A program made the position numbers and the translations under genes. Under the pieces are notes generated by a model. It saw nothing but the letters and a program-made list of their open reading frames with translations, was not told the DNA's origin and ran no database searches. Positions 24,207 to 26,867 of a DNA stretch of 26,867 nucleotides are shown here, in pieces. The DNA comes from Tulasnella sp. 424 (taxonomy: Eukaryota; Basidiomycota; Agaricomycetes; Cantharellales; Tulasnellaceae), in NCBI GenBank assembly GCA_019633425.1, contig WSUB01000310.1, positions 1-26,867 of the forward strand, read 5' to 3'. Position 1 is the stretch's first letter; each line of letters starts with the position of its first letter.

Positions 24207-26867
24207 TCACGCGCCCTCATCCATCCCGTCACCCTCTTCTTCCTCATCCGAGCGATATTCATCCTGACCATCGACCTCCATACCGTCGGAAGGCAGTCCC
24301 TCTTCCACGCTCGTCTCCCCACCAACATCCTCCACCGCCTCGCTCTCAGATCTCTGCAGTATCCGATCCATAGCATGCTGCATCCCGACATTCAGCTCAG
24401 CTTGACGACGTGCTTTCGAATCCTTCCCCGCTCGACGATAAAGTTCTGTCGGAGTCGCGAAAGCCGCAAGATCAGCCTGGTTGCAATGCCCATGATCCAA
24501 GCAGGCAACTCACCAAGGAACTTCTCTCCTACCCATAAGCCCAGTGGCACGTTACCCACGACGCTGCCACCATTTAAGAGCTCGTTGGCCTTATCCTCTG
24601 GCGCACCCAGTCCGCTCGCAAGCTGCTGGCACGTCTTGAGCATCAGCTGAGCGTGGTCGCTGGCCGTGAGGAGGTACATGTTGGCCATCAACGCGAGGAT
24701 CAAGGCCCGTAAATGGTTGTCCAACGAGCGAGTGACTTGTTCCAAGGCGGACTTGAGGGATTTTCTGAGCAAGCGTAATATAGTCAGCAATGGCGGAAAC
24801 CTCTCGGGGGAACCGACGTCACGCACTTGATCTCGATGATCTCCCTCGCCAAGATAGCCTCCAAGATCCTCGCAATAGGTTCGAACTGCGCCCCATGAGC
24901 TTTGCACTCCTTAATAACCTGCAGCGTCATCTCCTGCATCTCCTCCTCGCTTTCCTCGTCCCCCCGCCCAATCCGCAGAACAACCTCTCCAACCCGAGCA
25001 GCGAGTCGCACGAAGCCCTTCTCCGAAAAGCGGTCCAGGTACGCAGCAGAGCGGTAACGGTCCAATGCTCGAGGTATCTGGCCCAAGGCGTGCGAGAGGT
25101 AAGCAGAGAGCAGGGTGATTTGAGGAGCGTATGTTTGAAAGAGGTTGGTACTTCGGGTGTGGGCGATGAGGTTGGAAAGGGACGCTTCGGCTTGGTCGAA
25201 TTCGCTCCGCATGACGCAGATCTGAAGCAAAAAGGTCAGGAAACCCCGTCCGTTGGTTGATGCCAAGGCAAAGAAAACGCACGGAAACCATTTCGCATAA
25301 ACCGTCCGCTCGGATCTCGTTTAGTCTCTCCTCCACTTTTCGCACCTCGTGGACGCTACTAAACAACGACACTGGTCGAGTCAAAACGTCAGCTCTTCAC
25401 TTTCCCCCCTCTCGACTGTCATTTCACGCACTCGTAACCAGTTTCTCAACCTCCTCGCACACTCCCAAGCCTTCCTTCACAAACACCTTCCTCTTCGGCT
25501 TCCTCCCAACCACATCTCTCTTACACACCCCACTAACCAAAAAGGCAAGTTCGTACAGGATCCTTGGATGCGTGACGTTGAGATGGAACGGCGGACCAAC
25601 TGTACAGGTCACTTGAAGGGCACCGGCGGGGAAGTTCTCGAGAGCGTCCGAGTCGAGGAGGTCGTGGAGCGCGGTGAGTCGGGTCGAAGCGAGTTTGGAG
25701 TTGGATATTCGAGTATGATAGAGAATGCTCAGCATGAGAACCTGGATCTTCATGCAGAGCAAGAGTGGCGTCGGCTCGGTGGCGGAAGACGAAGACGTGG
25801 ATTCCTGGCTTTCCGTTTGCATGACAACCGAGCCCGACTGGTTGTTCTCGCCATCCGTTTGCTGGGCGTCTCGCTGGCCCATCTCTTCTTCAAACGCAAA
25901 ACCTAAAGCTTCTTCGACCGAGTCGCATGTCTCTCCAACAAGCTCCCACAACTCGGCGCGCATCAACACTTGGAGACGGGTCGCCAAAGCCAGAGTTGAG
26001 ATTTGCTTGTCACCCCGACTATGTGCAATCGACTGGACTTTTTGGAGGGTTGATAACGCGTTAGAGTAATCGGGAGGTTGAGTGGACGTCGAGGAGAGCA
26101 ATGCGGTGATGTAAGTGAAGTAGCAGGTGTAGACGGTTGAGGAATGGTCGGCGCTACGGGATGGAAATACGCATGAGTGGTGCTCAATTGTCCGAGGCCT
26201 AGAGGGGGCCATACGCGTTCAGACCGTTGATCTCCCTCTTGAGAGTAGCGCGACATGCTTTGACTTGGTTTTGCCAGAGGAGGAGGTGCGCTCGCGTGAT
26301 TGAAAAATGAGACCGAAAAGGTCGGAGGGACGCAATCTGCCCGAGCGCATTAGCTCGAACCCAATAGATAACTCGATAATGTCACCCACCTGTTGACAGA
26401 GCTTGGTCTGAGAGTCGAAGACAGGGAGTTAGTCCTACGTACTTCATATTCGCGTATTGAGACCTACTCCTTGGCCTATGGCTTCTTCGATCTGGGTAAA
26501 CAACGCGGGATCAGCCCAATGCGAAATGTGCAGGCATCGCGCTACTGCTCACCTCACTCTCGATTCCCCTCGCCCATTCAGGCCCATCGTAGCCGCTGAG
26601 TCCAGCGCTGACAACTTTGAGCCCGATTTCGGCCTGCATACCGTACGCCTGCATCTCCTGCTCGAAAGACAACGCGCCACTCCCATTTCCACCCAGACTG
26701 GAATGTAGCGACAGGCACTTGTTTAACGCGTCCAACGAGGCGCGTAAGGACGGTACGTGATTTGGGTGGTCCGGAGGATGGAGGAGCAGCGATGGGAGAC
26801 CGAGTAGAAAGACGGGATCTGGAATTTCAGTTTTGGCTGACGTCGATGAGGTGGAAGGTGTGGTAGT
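24207..26867 (-). CDS. MAU2: cohesin loading factor Scc4/MAU2, 5' end outside window
   Basis: Scc4/MAU2 partners Scc2/NIPBL to load cohesin on chromatin. Nine exons join in frame: 26867-26553 (open at the edge), 26491-26468, 26407-26390, 26336-26215, 26153-25432, 25371-25289, 25221-24827, 24764-24514 and 24445-24207, giving 722 visible residues. Family landmarks in order: LLGLPSLLLHPPDHPNHVPS, EWARGIE, IEEAIGQG, SLRPFRSHFSITRAHLL, PPDYSNALSTLQK, KLASTRLTALHDLLDS, THPRILYELAFLVSGV, GRKPKRKVF, MRSEFDQAEASLS, HALGQIPRALDRYRSAA, NVPLGLWVGEKFLELYRRAG. These form the all-helical TPR-like array of the cohesin-load family. The tail is strongly acidic (DEEEEGDGMDEGA). Exons of 24 and 18 bases are unusually small. 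No lesion is seen. I am confident of the family; the start codon lies beyond 26867. Confidence 0.9.

Overview
The window reads as nuclear DNA of a basidiomycete fungus, most likely an Agaricomycete. The genes are dense and split by many short GT-AG introns (about 45-75 bases), several with visible CTAAC/CTGAC branch points. The protein families point the same way: kinase-TPR fusions, an ISWI remodeller, a JmjC-type protein and the Scc4/MAU2 cohesin loader. Species cannot be told from the sequence alone.

Layout. (1) 240-5700 is a graveyard of chromatin genes. A recognisable but broken ISWI ATPase gene (minus strand, 905-4311) lies between two copies of a broken JmjC/cupin-type gene (plus strand, 240-905 and 4390-5700). 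(2) 5874-23920 is a tandem array of paralogous modules. Each module was originally a large kinase-TPR gene on the minus strand facing a secreted alpha/beta-hydrolase gene on the plus strand. Three kinase-TPR genes are intact (5874-9553, 12202-15581, 16419-20104) and share the same eight-exon plan. A relic of a fourth kinase first exon remains at 20565-20629. One hydrolase is intact (22705-23920), one is a pseudogene (10610-11832), and two are missing. A stretch of about 970 bases (20877-21844) interrupts the last module. (3) 24207-26867 is the cohesin loader MAU2/Scc4, intact as far as it is visible and running off the right edge.

How the genes may work together. Each kinase-TPR protein joins an N-terminal kinase domain with active-site residues but a non-RD HGDLK loop to a long solenoid of near-identical 40-residue TPRs (13, 15 or 16 full units). 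This is the architecture of a repeat-based recognition protein with a kinase output. The facing hydrolase has an apparent signal peptide, so it would be exported. A shared pathway is inferred only from repeated adjacency. Promoter similarity, exon 1 similarity and a diagnostic TPR variant group modules 1 with 3 and 2 with 4, suggesting duplication of a two-module block followed by loss. Exon joins were worked out by hand from splice signals and reading frame; no alignment or database search was run.
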